Under the pieces are notes generated by a model. That model worked only from the letters and a program-made list of their open reading frames with translations, was not told the origin of the DNA and searched no databases. Source: a virus. From it: 64,000 nucleotides of DNA. Below are positions 37,763-48,400 of this stretch, in pieces. The translations under genes and the position numbers were made by a program. The stretch covers positions 1-64,000 of the IMG/VR virus record IMGVR_UViG_3300009034_000033; one strand, given 5' to 3'. Positions within the stretch are counted from its first letter, which is position 1. The number at the start of each line of letters is the position of its first letter.

Positions 37763-39301
37763 TTACCATGCCACAAATATTTCTTCTATCCCATTACCCC
37801 ATCTATCTTGAGTTCCGTAGTCTGGATTTATTATAAAATTATGATTTCCATCAGGATCAAAACCAACTTCAACTCCAGAATAATGAGGATCGGTTGAATA
37901 AGCCCGACCAGCAAAACCAAAACGGTGTATCCATAAATCAAAATTATCGGCAGTTATTCCATAACCATCCCCTTGATCTACTTCAGAGCAGGCAATCATA
38001 AATTTACCTGTCATTGTTGAAGCATCTCTGGTTTCAATTGCGATTGATTCATTAGGAAGATTTTTTCCTATCTTAACGATTTCGAAATATTTAGAAATAA
38101 TGAAATGAGCCCGATCAGTTAGACTAACTACATTTCCTAGTTCCTCTGTTAAAGCAGTTCCAGCTTCTATATACGATAATTCACCATTTAGCTTTTGGTA
38201 AGGTTCAGAAAATCTCGCCAGTAATCTATCTGATAAAAGTTCAAGACTTGCATCCGCAATTTCCCATCGAGTTTTGAGTTCCTTTGTTTTTTTTCCAAAT
38301 CTACCGATAGAATAACTAGCTGAAAAAGGTCCCACAACTCTACTCGTTGGACCCACTTCCCAAATTACTTCATTAAATATATCTTCATAAGAAATAACAA
38401 CACTTGAGGTGTATAATTGTCGTGGATCACTATCAATATTGCCTGTATAAGCATTTACAGTCCCAAAACTTCTTTCTGGAGATGGAACATAAAATTTCAA
38501 TTTACCATTTGGAGCAGTAAACATATAGCCGCCAACAATTTTTAAGAGATCTTGGATCATCTCTAATAAATTTGAACCCTTTTCCCAAAGAGTATCACTA
38601 ACTAGAGTATGAATAGTTGCTGAATAAGCCAAGTCAAAAGAAGTAGTATCTATTATATCTCCATAAGTAGAAGTATCAAAATTATACCACTTAAGTCCAT
38701 AAGTTCCATTTTTTACATAAACTTCCTCAATTAAATATTTGATTATATGGAGAGGATTCAAAGAAAGTAAAGCAGTTCCAGCAACCAAAGCTGCATTAAA
38801 AGTAATATCGGCCGTAATTTCCCAATCCATTAAATCTTTTACAGGATCGTATACAGAAAGGACACATACATATTGATCAGTAGTTATAAGTTCATAGAGT
38901 TTGCCTTGGAATTGAGTGGCTATATCCGTTTCCAAATCTGGTCCCCAACCACATCTAATTCTAATCCAAGTCCAGAGAAAATCTTTATCTGCAATTAAAG
39001 AAGCTGGATTATCTTCCGAATATCTATCTCCTGTATTAGTAAGATAAACCCTAACATTTCCTATCCGTGAAACTCCGTAATCTTTTTCAAGATATTGATT
39101 TATAGTTCCAATTTCAATTTCATCTGAATCAAGAGCATAAGCAGTCGCATCTACCAAAATTCCAATTTGACGAGCTGGGACAGTCCGACCATATTTGATC
39201 TGGACATCAATATCTTCCTGAGTATATTGAACTACAACTAATCCAAGAAGTACGCTTCTGGAAAAGGCTCCTGAAATTTCAGTTTCTTGTACATCCGACA
39301 T
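37763..39301 (-). CDS. Tail tip or baseplate-like protein
   Basis: 512 residues. The N-terminal half contains a long alpha/beta region with ITTDQYVCVLSVYDPVKDLM, and the middle has LLEMIQDLLKIVGGYMFTAP. It resembles phage tail proteins with repeated hub-like beta domains, but I cannot name the family. The C-terminus is Gly/Asp-rich. Its place downstream of the fibre genes supports a structural role. Confidence 0.5.
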   Translation of the reverse strand: MSDVQETEISGAFSRSVLLGLVVVQYTQEDIDVQIKYGRTVPARQIGILVDATAYALDSDEIEIGTINQYLEKDYGVSRIGNVRVYLTNTGDRYSEDNPASLIADKDFLWTWIRIRCGWGPDLETDIATQFQGKLYELITTDQYVCVLSVYDPVKDLMDWEITADITFNAALVAGTALLSLNPLHIIKYLIEEVYVKNGTYGLKWYNFDTSTYGDIIDTTSFDLAYSATIHTLVSDTLWEKGSNLLEMIQDLLKIVGGYMFTAPNGKLKFYVPSPERSFGTVNAYTGNIDSDPRQLYTSSVVISYEDIFNEVIWEVGPTSRVVGPFSASYSIGRFGKKTKELKTRWEIADASLELLSDRLLARFSEPYQKLNGELSYIEAGTALTEELGNVVSLTDRAHFIISKYFEIVKIGKNLPNESIAIETRDASTMTGKFMIACSEVDQGDGYGITADNFDLWIHRFGFAGRAYSTDPHYSGVEVGFDPDGNHNFIINPDYGTQDRWGNGIEEIFVAW

Positions 39302-39303
39302 TA

Positions 39304-39786
39304 TTATGGCCTTCTAAGTTCAATTTCCCAAGTAACTTCAAAAACTCCAGTTGGCAGTTTATTGATAGAGAAATCACTTACATAAGCTAGCATAACACCA
39401 CTTACTGCAGCATTAAAAACTCCCGCTTCAGTTAAAGTCCCCGTTGCTTCTCCTGGATTAAAAGTAGTTCGGTATCGAACAACGGGCCAAACTGAAGATC
39501 CTCCAACTACAGCAAAACTTGTGCTTGTGGGGAATCCATTATCAAAACCTTTTCTCGTAAGTTCTGTGGCTAATGTTTGATCAGTTATTCCTTGACCACT
39601 TCCTGTTCCAACCGCTATATAAGACATTTGATCTTGGCCACCATCTGCCAAATAATTACATAAAAAATCAAGTCCTACATTACAGGTTAAATTCTTAATT
39701 TCGAATTCTTCTATCTTTCCATTCTGAATAAGACGACCAAACATTCGCCCGCTTAATTTTATTGAATCCTTTGGTTCTTTTTCCAT
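39304..39786 (-). CDS. Tail fibre domain protein
   Basis: 160 residues from the ATG with AGGTG upstream. YIAVGTGSGQGITDQTLATEL and the AGVFNAAVSGVMLAYV pattern are typical of short phage tail-fibre or collar proteins. It begins two bases after the stop of the 861-residue protein. Confidence 0.6.
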   Translation of the reverse strand: MEKEPKDSIKLSGRMFGRLIQNGKIEEFEIKNLTCNVGLDFLCNYLADGGQDQMSYIAVGTGSGQGITDQTLATELTRKGFDNGFPTSTSFAVVGGSSVWPVVRYRTTFNPGEATGTLTEAGVFNAAVSGVMLAYVSDFSINKLPTGVFEVTWEIELRRP

Positions 39787-39788
39787 AT

Positions 39789-42374
39789 CTACACCTGCCA
39801 ATTTGATCCACTTACAAGAGTCCACGTGTCAAGAGATGTTTTTTTAATCACAACTTCATATCTTTGACTATGCCAATTATTTTCAAAAGAAAACCACTGT
39901 GCCTGACTTTGATTATTAGTACAAAAAGAAACATTATAACCTATTGGTTGTGCATACCACAATAATACTGGATTAGCAGGGGTACCGCCGCCGCCACCTA
40001 TTGGAACTTGAAATACTCCCATTTGTTGTCTCGAATAAAATCTCCATCCTTCTTTTGACCAATCATAAATAGCAGGTATATCTGTACCATGGGGCATTAC
40101 TGAATAACAATCAGGACCTGGTTGCCAATAGGAATAATATAACCAAGGATCTGATGCAGCTGCCGAAAGATCTATTGTAATTTCGTCTCCTATATCACCA
40201 GTACATCCTCTAATATAGAAAGACCAGCTCATGCGCAAAGCGATTATAGCTTGACCATTTACGCCTGGATCATCAGGAGAAGGAGTTCTATCTAGTCTAA
40301 CACGATCTGGACGATCATAGCTAGTAATTGTATAAGTACCAGAGACAAAACCTGTTCCTCCTGAAATAAAGATAGTTTGCTCCACCATACTTTCTGAAAA
40401 AATATCGCTTGAACTATCGAGAAAACGACTGCCTGCTTCGGGTGTAGATAAAGGTATCAATGTTAATGCGTCTTCTACATCAAAATGTCCACCATCTCCA
40501 ACTAAATCCGCATCAATTTCAAATCTTCCACCTTGTTCAGCAATTCCACACGTATAACAAGGAGCAGGTTCTACGTCATTAGACAATACGTGAGGAAGTC
40601 TAATCATAATATGACCTGAAACTCGCATCTTCATAAAAACTCCGCCATTACCACCATTAGAAGTAAAGGCAGCTGTTCCCGCATAACAATTGGCAACAAG
40701 ACCTGATTTATTCACAGAAAATGTAACTATAGTATACTGGCTTGCTCCCAAAGCTCCTGATCCTTGACTAGGAGATAACCAATCGGGCGTATTTACACTC
40801 CAATTCAATGTACCTGTACCAAGATTCGTAACTGTAATTGTTCTTTGAAGTAAATTCGGTCCATAATCTATTGTAGAACCAGATGTAGGATATAATCCTA
40901 AAACAGGGACACCTGCTCCTGCCACTTCCATATCTACAGGAATGTCAGTATCGCCATCATTAGATGTAAATTCTAAAACTTCTTCGTAATCGCCAGGGAG
41001 CAAACTAGTTCTATTTACAGTAAAAGTAACTATAGTAGAATTTCCCGGTTGAATTGTGCCCGAAGGTATGTCTGGGGTTATCCACGTTTCAACAGTTGAA
41101 GTTAAGCCTGTTCCAGGAGCAACCGCTGCATCCACTATAACAGTGTTAGTATTGGTATAAGTTATAATTTCAAAATCATCTCTACCAACAATGGTAATAA
41201 TTCTCCCTACCATTTGAGGTGTAAATCCACCAGTAACCGATGTTATAGTTGTAGATCCATCAGCAACGACATCATCTAATTCTAGTGGACAAACTACTTC
41301 CCAAGTAAGTGTACTGCCGCCAGTATTAGAAACTGTAATTTCTTCAGTAACAAGACCTGCTCCAAAATCCAATGAACTAGGACTAAGATCTAATACAGAT
41401 GGAGATGCAGGATTTGTGAAAATTGGGGTAGCTTCATCTCCTATATAGATAGTTTCTCGTTGAAGTAATTTATGAATATAATAAGCCCAAAGAGCATCTA
41501 TTTTCAATGCCAATCTCACATACTCTTCAGGTGTATCAATTACAACTGTTGCCCGTACCCAGAAAGAAGTAATTTCATCAACACTAAGATTGGGTAAATC
41601 TAATGCTGCACCAGCAATCGCACTATCGAGACCGACTTGGGAAGTCGCAAGCTTTATCCAAGTTTCTTGGCCAGATCCTACTAAATCTATCGGGGTAATA
41701 GAAACGGATGTTAAAAGAAGATCTCCATCATTTTTTATCCAAAGCTGAAGATCTTTTGTATCCCCTAAATCTCCTCTAAAATAATTTGGAGGAAATGCAA
41801 AGATAGGATTGGCATCAGAATATACGTTTATACAAGAACCAGTTTCAAAAAGATTACCACTATATTCTATGACAACCAATTCGGCTGAAGGAATATTTGA
41901 TACCATGCTTATTCTGCCAGCCAATGATCCTGAAGTTTTCAATAATCCTGTCACAATACTGATAGCAGGAATTTGTCCTCGCATAAATTTCGTCACTAGA
42001 AAAGACGAAGATAAATTGGATACGATAGCTATAGTCCCAGATAAAGCTTTTAGATTGGTTGTGAGAATTCCTATAAGAGAAGATATTGCATCAATTGAAC
42101 CGGAGAGTGCCTGTGTAAGGGATAGGATTGCTGATGTAGTTGCTATACCAGCTATAGTTCCTGATAATGAATAAGTTACGACTAAACCAGCTGCTGTAGT
42201 TACTACAGTATCTATGGATCCTGATAAGAAACATTCAAGGGTTAAAGATGCTGATGTGGAAGAAACTGCGTTAATTGAGCCGGATAATTCAACCGCAGCC
42301 CCTGCTGTCTGCCATGATCCTTGGTAGGTTAATTTTTGCCACGATCCTTGGTATTCCTGTGATTGAGGAGCCAT
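39789..42374 (-). CDS. Large virion protein with 20-residue repeats and BACON-like domains
   Basis: 861 residues. Residues 1-30 repeat YQGSWQ twice. About residues 30-170 comprise some seven units of 20-21 residues beginning LSGSI or LSGTI. Then follow a domain shared with the 44678 protein, two immunoglobulin-like repeats (SLDFGAGLVTEEITVSNTGG, and a second with NLGTGTLNWSVNTPDWLSPS) resembling BACON domains, and small SVTGGFTPQMVG modules also present in the tailspike next door. The arrangement suggests an extended adhesin that contacts glycans or the host surface. Confidence 0.6.
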   Translation of the reverse strand: MAPQSQEYQGSWQKLTYQGSWQTAGAAVELSGSINAVSSTSASLTLECFLSGSIDTVVTTAAGLVVTYSLSGTIAGIATTSAILSLTQALSGSIDAISSLIGILTTNLKALSGTIAIVSNLSSSFLVTKFMRGQIPAISIVTGLLKTSGSLAGRISMVSNIPSAELVVIEYSGNLFETGSCINVYSDANPIFAFPPNYFRGDLGDTKDLQLWIKNDGDLLLTSVSITPIDLVGSGQETWIKLATSQVGLDSAIAGAALDLPNLSVDEITSFWVRATVVIDTPEEYVRLALKIDALWAYYIHKLLQRETIYIGDEATPIFTNPASPSVLDLSPSSLDFGAGLVTEEITVSNTGGSTLTWEVVCPLELDDVVADGSTTITSVTGGFTPQMVGRIITIVGRDDFEIITYTNTNTVIVDAAVAPGTGLTSTVETWITPDIPSGTIQPGNSTIVTFTVNRTSLLPGDYEEVLEFTSNDGDTDIPVDMEVAGAGVPVLGLYPTSGSTIDYGPNLLQRTITVTNLGTGTLNWSVNTPDWLSPSQGSGALGASQYTIVTFSVNKSGLVANCYAGTAAFTSNGGNGGVFMKMRVSGHIMIRLPHVLSNDVEPAPCYTCGIAEQGGRFEIDADLVGDGGHFDVEDALTLIPLSTPEAGSRFLDSSSDIFSESMVEQTIFISGGTGFVSGTYTITSYDRPDRVRLDRTPSPDDPGVNGQAIIALRMSWSFYIRGCTGDIGDEITIDLSAAASDPWLYYSYWQPGPDCYSVMPHGTDIPAIYDWSKEGWRFYSRQQMGVFQVPIGGGGGTPANPVLLWYAQPIGYNVSFCTNNQSQAQWFSFENNWHSQRYEVVIKKTSLDTWTLVSGSNWQV

Positions 42375-42379
42375 TTTTC

Positions 42380-43840
42380 TTAACCAACCGCCAATCTCAT
42401 GCCAAATCCATTGGGATTATCAACACCACTAAAATCATAACAAGATTCCCAATCACCACCAACATCATTATTCCCATCAGTAGGATCTGTCGCTAGTTCA
42501 ATCTCAGTTGCACTGACATAAGTGACGACCATATAATTTCCAACAACAAAATGACCACCATCACCAGTGTCTAATACAGTAATACTTTTACCCACCATTT
42601 CAGAATCAAAATCACCAGTAGCACTTGTGACAGTATAAGTAGGACCAGTGTGATCAGAACAAACTAAATCTGTTCCAGATATAAATCCAGCAAAACCAGG
42701 ATCGTCTGCTGTAGGATCGTCTCCCTTATCGACATTTGTTGTGTCTGCATCATTTCCATGCCAATTATTATAATTAAAATCATTGGACTTAAAAAGAGAA
42801 TTTCCGTGTGCCCCCACTGTATTATTTTTGAACTGGTTATTCCATACTTTATTCAAATATCCGTTCAATAATTCGATTCCGACTCCATTGTTATAGAATG
42901 TGCATTGTTCAACGCTCATTCCATATTGTGAATTTAAGAATATACCATATCCGCAAGAGTCGAATGTACATTTGATAAAATTTCCATTGGTAGCATTGAG
43001 TAATACTCCATAAGTATCACAATCATGGATATAGGTCCGAACAATCGAGCAACCACCAGAATAAGCTAAACCTCTACCTTTAGGATTTCTTATATCGCAA
43101 TCTTCTACATGATTAAATGATGAAAGAGATAATGCATAGGCTCCTGCTGTAGCCCCGGTATTTATAAATTCACAATTCTTAGTCACTCCATAACTTCCTG
43201 CATTACACACAAAGCTCGAGTTTGATCCTGTGAACCTAAGATTTTTTCTGACCCAGTGAATCCCAAGATTACGAAAGTAGTTCACTCCTGTGTCAATTTG
43301 GGGCCTGTCGTCGCCAGATGGGTTATCTCCGAGAGTTGTATCAAAACCCTCAATTGTGATAGGAAGGGCTGATGTTCCTGCTTTACTAATATAAACAGTA
43401 GCTGGAATAGCGTATGCAGAACCAGCTTTTTTGATATAGAAAGTATTTCCTGCCACTCCCTTTTCAAAAAGAGAATCTTGAACCGTAAGTACTGCACCAC
43501 CCACTCTACCAGTTACCCCTGACTTCGATGCACCTGCACTTCGATCTATAGTAATATTATTAGTATCTGTATAAACTGTAATTTGATAATAGTCCTCAGT
43601 AACACCGCCCCCTGTTAAAAAGATCCCGTTTCCAACCATAGCAGCTGTGAAACCACCGGTGACGGATGATATACCTGTTCCAGCGCCATCTGTGGCAATA
43701 TCATTCAATGGTCCCAACTGTGGTGATGCTTGATTACTATAATCTATAGATGTACCTGGATCTAAATCTGCAAAAAGTGCACCATTACCATCATTTCCAT
43801 CACTTCTAATAACCCAATGAGATGCAGCATCTACGCTCAC
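42380..43840 (-). CDS. Right-handed beta-helix tailspike-like protein
   Basis: 486 residues. After an N-terminal module (SSVTGGFTAAMVG), residues about 150-350 show parallel beta-helix rungs (NCEFINTG, DCDIRNPKG, RTYIHDCDTYGV, KCTFDSCGYGIFLNS, QCTFYNNGVGIELL), as in NosD/pectate-lyase folds. A second SVTG-like module and a Gly-rich end follow. Such proteins form trimeric tailspikes that bind or cleave surface polysaccharide. No catalytic residues can be picked out. Confidence 0.7.
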   Translation of the reverse strand: MSVDAASHWVIRSDGNDGNGALFADLDPGTSIDYSNQASPQLGPLNDIATDGAGTGISSVTGGFTAAMVGNGIFLTGGGVTEDYYQITVYTDTNNITIDRSAGASKSGVTGRVGGAVLTVQDSLFEKGVAGNTFYIKKAGSAYAIPATVYISKAGTSALPITIEGFDTTLGDNPSGDDRPQIDTGVNYFRNLGIHWVRKNLRFTGSNSSFVCNAGSYGVTKNCEFINTGATAGAYALSLSSFNHVEDCDIRNPKGRGLAYSGGCSIVRTYIHDCDTYGVLLNATNGNFIKCTFDSCGYGIFLNSQYGMSVEQCTFYNNGVGIELLNGYLNKVWNNQFKNNTVGAHGNSLFKSNDFNYNNWHGNDADTTNVDKGDDPTADDPGFAGFISGTDLVCSDHTGPTYTVTSATGDFDSEMVGKSITVLDTGDGGHFVVGNYMVVTYVSATEIELATDPTDGNNDVGGDWESCYDFSGVDNPNGFGMRLAVG

Positions 43841-43858
43841 AGTTTACACCTTCTTTAT

Positions 43859-44659
43859 TTAAGTCATTGTAACATCTAAAGCACCATCAGCAAACGTTGC
43901 AATATCTCCACTACCAATCGTTTTTGAAACGCTCAAAGCAGCATGTCCAAGAACATTTCCAGCCGTCAAATGGTCTGTAATAGCAAAATGAGTAATTAGA
44001 CCCCAAGAAGCCGTTGCTGTGATAAAGGTAATGGCTCCAGTATTTTCAGATGCACCACCAGCGGCAGCATCCCAGGAATTATGATTTTTCCTTGCATACG
44101 AACCAATTCCAAATGGTTCCTTCGCCTGTAAATCAGTTCCTGAATCTCCATCTGCTATTGCTTCATCCGCTAACGCAACATAGAGATTTGTTGGAGATGA
44201 GTAAGGACTAGTCTTCAATACATGATCTAGTAAAGCATTCGCCAGATAAGTACTTATAGCCCCTGCACTCCATTCAATATCTAAATTGCCAGCGAGAAAT
44301 TCAGCACTATCTTCATCATCGACTGTCTTACTCTGTGATAAGGAACCATAGGCTAAGAAATTACCCCCTGTAATTGCATCAAAGAGGGCAAAATGCGTGA
44401 TGAGTCCCCACGAAGCTGTCGCAGTTGGGAATGAGACTCCATTTGTGTTTGCAGTCGCTCTATTGGCAGCGACATCCCAAGCATTACAGACAACTCGCGC
44501 ATAAGATCCAATACCTGTTGGTTCGTCTATTGATACCCCTGTTTCGCCAGGATCAGCTCTGGAAAGTGCAACGTAGATATTGGCAGGAACAGGAAAATCT
44601 CCTACTTTAAGAATATGATCCAATAATTCTATTTCTAAAGCATTGCTGAACGATCCCAT
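43859..44659 (-). CDS. Tail fibre protein with two tandem domains
   Basis: 266 residues made of two copies of a known phage fibre domain. Copy one starts LLDHILKVGDFPVPANIYVA, copy two LLDHVLKTSPYSSPTNLYVA, each followed by IGSYAR, then TATASWGLITHFA and a closing strand. The duplication lies within a single gene. Confidence 0.75.
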   Translation of the reverse strand: MGSFSNALEIELLDHILKVGDFPVPANIYVALSRADPGETGVSIDEPTGIGSYARVVCNAWDVAANRATANTNGVSFPTATASWGLITHFALFDAITGGNFLAYGSLSQSKTVDDEDSAEFLAGNLDIEWSAGAISTYLANALLDHVLKTSPYSSPTNLYVALADEAIADGDSGTDLQAKEPFGIGSYARKNHNSWDAAAGGASENTGAITFITATASWGLITHFAITDHLTAGNVLGHAALSVSKTIGSGDIATFADGALDVTMT

Positions 44660-44677
44660 AATCTAAACTCCTTCCTT

Positions 44678-45124
44678 TTAAGGAATTACTGGAAAAGACA
44701 TTCCTGAAATTCGTAAAACTAATGAAGTTATATTTGCAGCAGCAGCCCCTAAAGCGACAGATGTTCTAAGCCAAAAAGATACCGATTCATTGGGCTGAAG
44801 AGTTGGAAGAAGTAGTCTTTGACCAGCGATAGCGCTATCTAAACCAGATTCAGTAAGGGCGAGTTTTAACAAAGTCTCTTTTCCCTCTACAGCAGTATCG
44901 AAAGGGACAACTTGAAAATCAGCCACCCCTTCTAATGTCCTTAAAACTGTTGGTCCATCATTTTGGAGAAAAACCCTTTTCTCTCTAGTTTGACCTAAAT
45001 CAATATCAAAAAGCCAAGGAGGATATTGCCAAATAGGGTATGTATAATCGCCATCTTTTGAAAAAGCTTGAGAGAATTGGCTATCTTCATATAAATTGAT
45101 AACTGCAAGAGAGGTATCACTCAT
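44678..45124 (-). CDS. Virion protein related to the 861-residue protein
   Basis: 148 residues. QNDGPTVLRTL, SGLDSAIAGQRLLLPTL and FWLRTSVAL correspond to KNDGDLLLTSV, VGLDSAIAGAALDLPNL and FWVRATVVI in the 39789 protein. A shared beta-sandwich domain is likely. Overlaps the next gene by four bases. Confidence 0.6.
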   Translation of the reverse strand: MSDTSLAVINLYEDSQFSQAFSKDGDYTYPIWQYPPWLFDIDLGQTREKRVFLQNDGPTVLRTLEGVADFQVVPFDTAVEGKETLLKLALTESGLDSAIAGQRLLLPTLQPNESVSFWLRTSVALGAAAANITSLVLRISGMSFPVIP

Positions 45125-45498
45125 TTTTGGATTAAAGTGAAACCTAAATCATAGGTTCCACCCCTTTGGAGATCTGGTTTGACTTCATCTTGAGCTAGAT
45201 AGACAGTATAATAATCACCAGTATCTGAATCTGGATAAAATCTGAAAAAGGCTTCATCAAAAAAACTGCCAAGAGAATTGGCCATTGAAAGAGAAATATT
45301 TCTAAAAAAAATATCCCATCTTACCTTCTCTATAACATGTTTCCTAGCAAAAACAACTCCCAAACGAACATGGCTAATTGTGATATAAATTTTATGGGGC
45401 GGATATAATAATTCTGCATTATCAGAAGGAAGAGAAGGATACTCTTCCCAAATATAAGGACTTCCACCAGCATAAACATCAAATTTTGGTAAACCCAT
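45121..45498 (-). CDS. Tail protein after the tape measure
   Basis: 125 residues from the ATG in the TAATG overlap with the tape-measure stop. Beta-rich with GLPKFDVYAGGSPYIW and ERVRWD-like segments. Its position matches the distal tail proteins of siphoviruses; family unclear. Confidence 0.5.
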   Translation of the reverse strand: MGLPKFDVYAGGSPYIWEEYPSLPSDNAELLYPPHKIYITISHVRLGVVFARKHVIEKVRWDIFFRNISLSMANSLGSFFDEAFFRFYPDSDTGDYYTVYLAQDEVKPDLQRGGTYDLGFTLIQK

Positions 45499-48400
45499 TA
45501 TCCAGTTCTCCATTGTTTCTCAATTTGTTCATTATAAGGTACCATTTTTTCTCCAAGTTTAAGAAGATGTTCTCGATCGGCTGTATTTATCCATCCATCA
45601 ATATTGATTGTTTGATTTATTATTACTTGGGCACCAAGTCTATCTTGAAACATTGGAGCAGCTGAAGCTGGAGCAGGGATTGTTTCTGGAAATTGAGGTG
45701 GAGCTGGTTGCATTCGAGTAGCTCCAGCCATTTCAGCTACTTCAGCTTCTCTCGCAGTTTGCCATCTTTCTAGTAATCCTGTCTCGATTCCGAGTTGACG
45801 ATATTCTTTTATCTGTTCTTGAAGTCTTTGTGTTTCTAAACCAGCTCGACCTCTTTCAAATGAAATAATATCTGCTTGAATTTTCTTTTCTGCTCTTGCT
45901 TTTTCCTTTCTAAATCTCTCTGATTCTTTGGCTGCCTCTCTTTGTTCCTTCGCTGCATTTCCAACTAATCCAGCCGCTATTTCTCCAGCAGCTTCTGCCG
46001 CTACGGCTGCCACAGTCAAAGTCTTGGCTTGTTTCCCTAAAGCTTCAGCCTCAACCATTAAAGCCCCGGCTTCAGCAAAACCGAGTAAAGATTTAGCACC
46101 AGCAATACCAGCTCTTACCAAGTCTCCCTGGAGAGCAAATTCTGCTGCCATTCTTGCCATCTTTTGTCCATGAAGACGGGCTTCGAGAGAAGCAGTTTCT
46201 ACAAATCCTTTCTGTCTAGTTTTTTCAAAAGCTTGAGTAAGAAGATATTGTGAGAGAAGTTTTGAACCCCATCTAATTATAGAAGCAATTGCCCTCAACC
46301 AACCGCCTTCTTGCGAAGAAAAAATGTCTTCTCCCAAATCTATAACAAGTCCTGCATATCCGCTAAATAGATTTTGCATTTCACTGATTTTGGCTTCTTC
46401 TAATTCTATTATTCTTTCGACTTCAGCTTGTTTTATTTCTTCAGTTTGAACCCTTCTCATATCTTCTAAAAGGACTTTATTAACTCCCATTTCTTCATAT
46501 CTGGCAATTTCTTGATCTATAGCGAACATGGCTTTTTCGAAATCATCCATCCTAATGGTGGCTAGAGTATTTCTCAAACTTTCTTCTGCACTTTGAATCT
46601 TATCTATCTTGACTTGAGCAGCTTTGGTTTCTTCTTTATCATAGAATTCATTTATAGCTTTTTGTCTTGCCCTTCTATAATCTTCCAAAGCAATTCCTTC
46701 AGCCCCTCTCGTCTCCCATTGTTCTATTTCCATTTCCAAACCTTTTAGAGCAGCCTCTCTTCGATTTCCTTCTGCTTCTAATATTTTTATTTCTAAGGAT
46801 TTTTTCAGATTTAATTTTTCCAGATTAGTAGCTTCATCTTTAGATAATTCTGCCGCTCTAAATTGATCCATCTCAGCGGCATAAATACTTTGAGCTATAG
46901 CTAAATCTCCATATAATCCAACGTTTTCTAGTCTCCTTAATTCGGTTTCTTTCTTAAAAGCTTCTGTTTCTTTTCCTTGAGCACGAAGAAGGGCGATATT
47001 GGCTCTCATTCGTATCTTCATTGTTTCTAAACTCTCTTGGAGAATAGCTTTAAGTCTTGCTCTTGAATTAGCGAAAAAATTCTGAGCATATTTAGCATTG
47101 ATTCCTTCAAGTTTCAATCTCTCAATTTCTCTAATTGCTACCGTTGCTTCCGCATCATCCTTCGCCATTTCAAGTTTTTCTGCAGTCCATCTTCGAAGTT
47201 CAGCTTTTTCGAATTCGATCTCTGAGAGAGTTAATCTTTCAAGTTCCATATTCAAAGCTTCTCTTAATTGTATTATTTCTTTAGGAACTACTTCCTCAGG
47301 CGGAGGTGGTGGGGGAGTTGGAGGACCAATAAATGGCTGTTCTTTTGTAGCCGCACTAAGTCTATCTATTTCCTCTCTCAAATTCTTTACCCGATCTACA
47401 TGAATCCGCATTTGTTTTAAGAGATAATATTGTTCTCTTCTGTATTCCTTAGAAGTTATAGTTCCTTCTTTTCTCGCTTCAATCAACCCTATCAATCTTT
47501 TTCTATGGCTGGCTATAATTCTTATATGGCTAATTTCTGCTCCGATCAAAGCTCTTACAGCATCTTTTTCTTCTGTAAGTCCTTCAGTTACTTTTTCAAT
47601 TTCCAACTGAGCCATTTCTTCTCTAAATTTTCTGGTTTCGTCAGCAGCCCCTTTCATCTGTTTTTTCAAAAGAACTAGACCAGTTATAAGCAAACCCCCA
47701 GCTGCTAAAGCTAAACCAACTGGTCCCATAGCTGCCATAAGAGTCGTATGAGCAAGAGCAAAACCTTTTATAGCTATCGCAGCTCCAGCAATAGCTTGAG
47801 TAAAAGTTATGATTTGAGTAGCAAGACTGCCTAAAATCATAAGACCAGCTAAAGCTAAAATCATTTTCCCGTGTTCAAGAGTAAATTCAGCTACTCTAAA
47901 AGTTACTGAAGCTAAAGTTTTTCCAAAACTAACCATTTTCTCAGTCCATATTCTAATCGTTTCCACATCCAGAGTCTGGAAAAATCTAGCTACAATATCT
48001 CCCATTCTACCAAATTCTTCAAGAATAAAAGGACCAACTACAGCCAAAGCTTCAGAAATTCTCATGATCATGGCTTTAGCAGCTTCTCCCCATCCTTCAA
48101 ATATATAATCAAATCTCCCACTTTCAATAACTGTAATTGCTCTACTCATTTCGGCTGTTATAGTTTGAAAGAGATCTTCAAACATGGGAATTACTAAATC
48201 TCCGATAGCTTCTCGAAGGTCTCCCATATAATTTTTCATTTGAATCCAATAACCCATAAAGTTTCTTAATTGGGCTTGAGCTGCTCCACCGAATTTTGTA
48301 TTGAGAAGTTCCATTGCAACTGCTGCTTTTTCAGAAGCGGTTGCATTTTTATCTACTAAACCAGAGGATGCTCTCAATTCGGGTATATATCTTCCTAACA

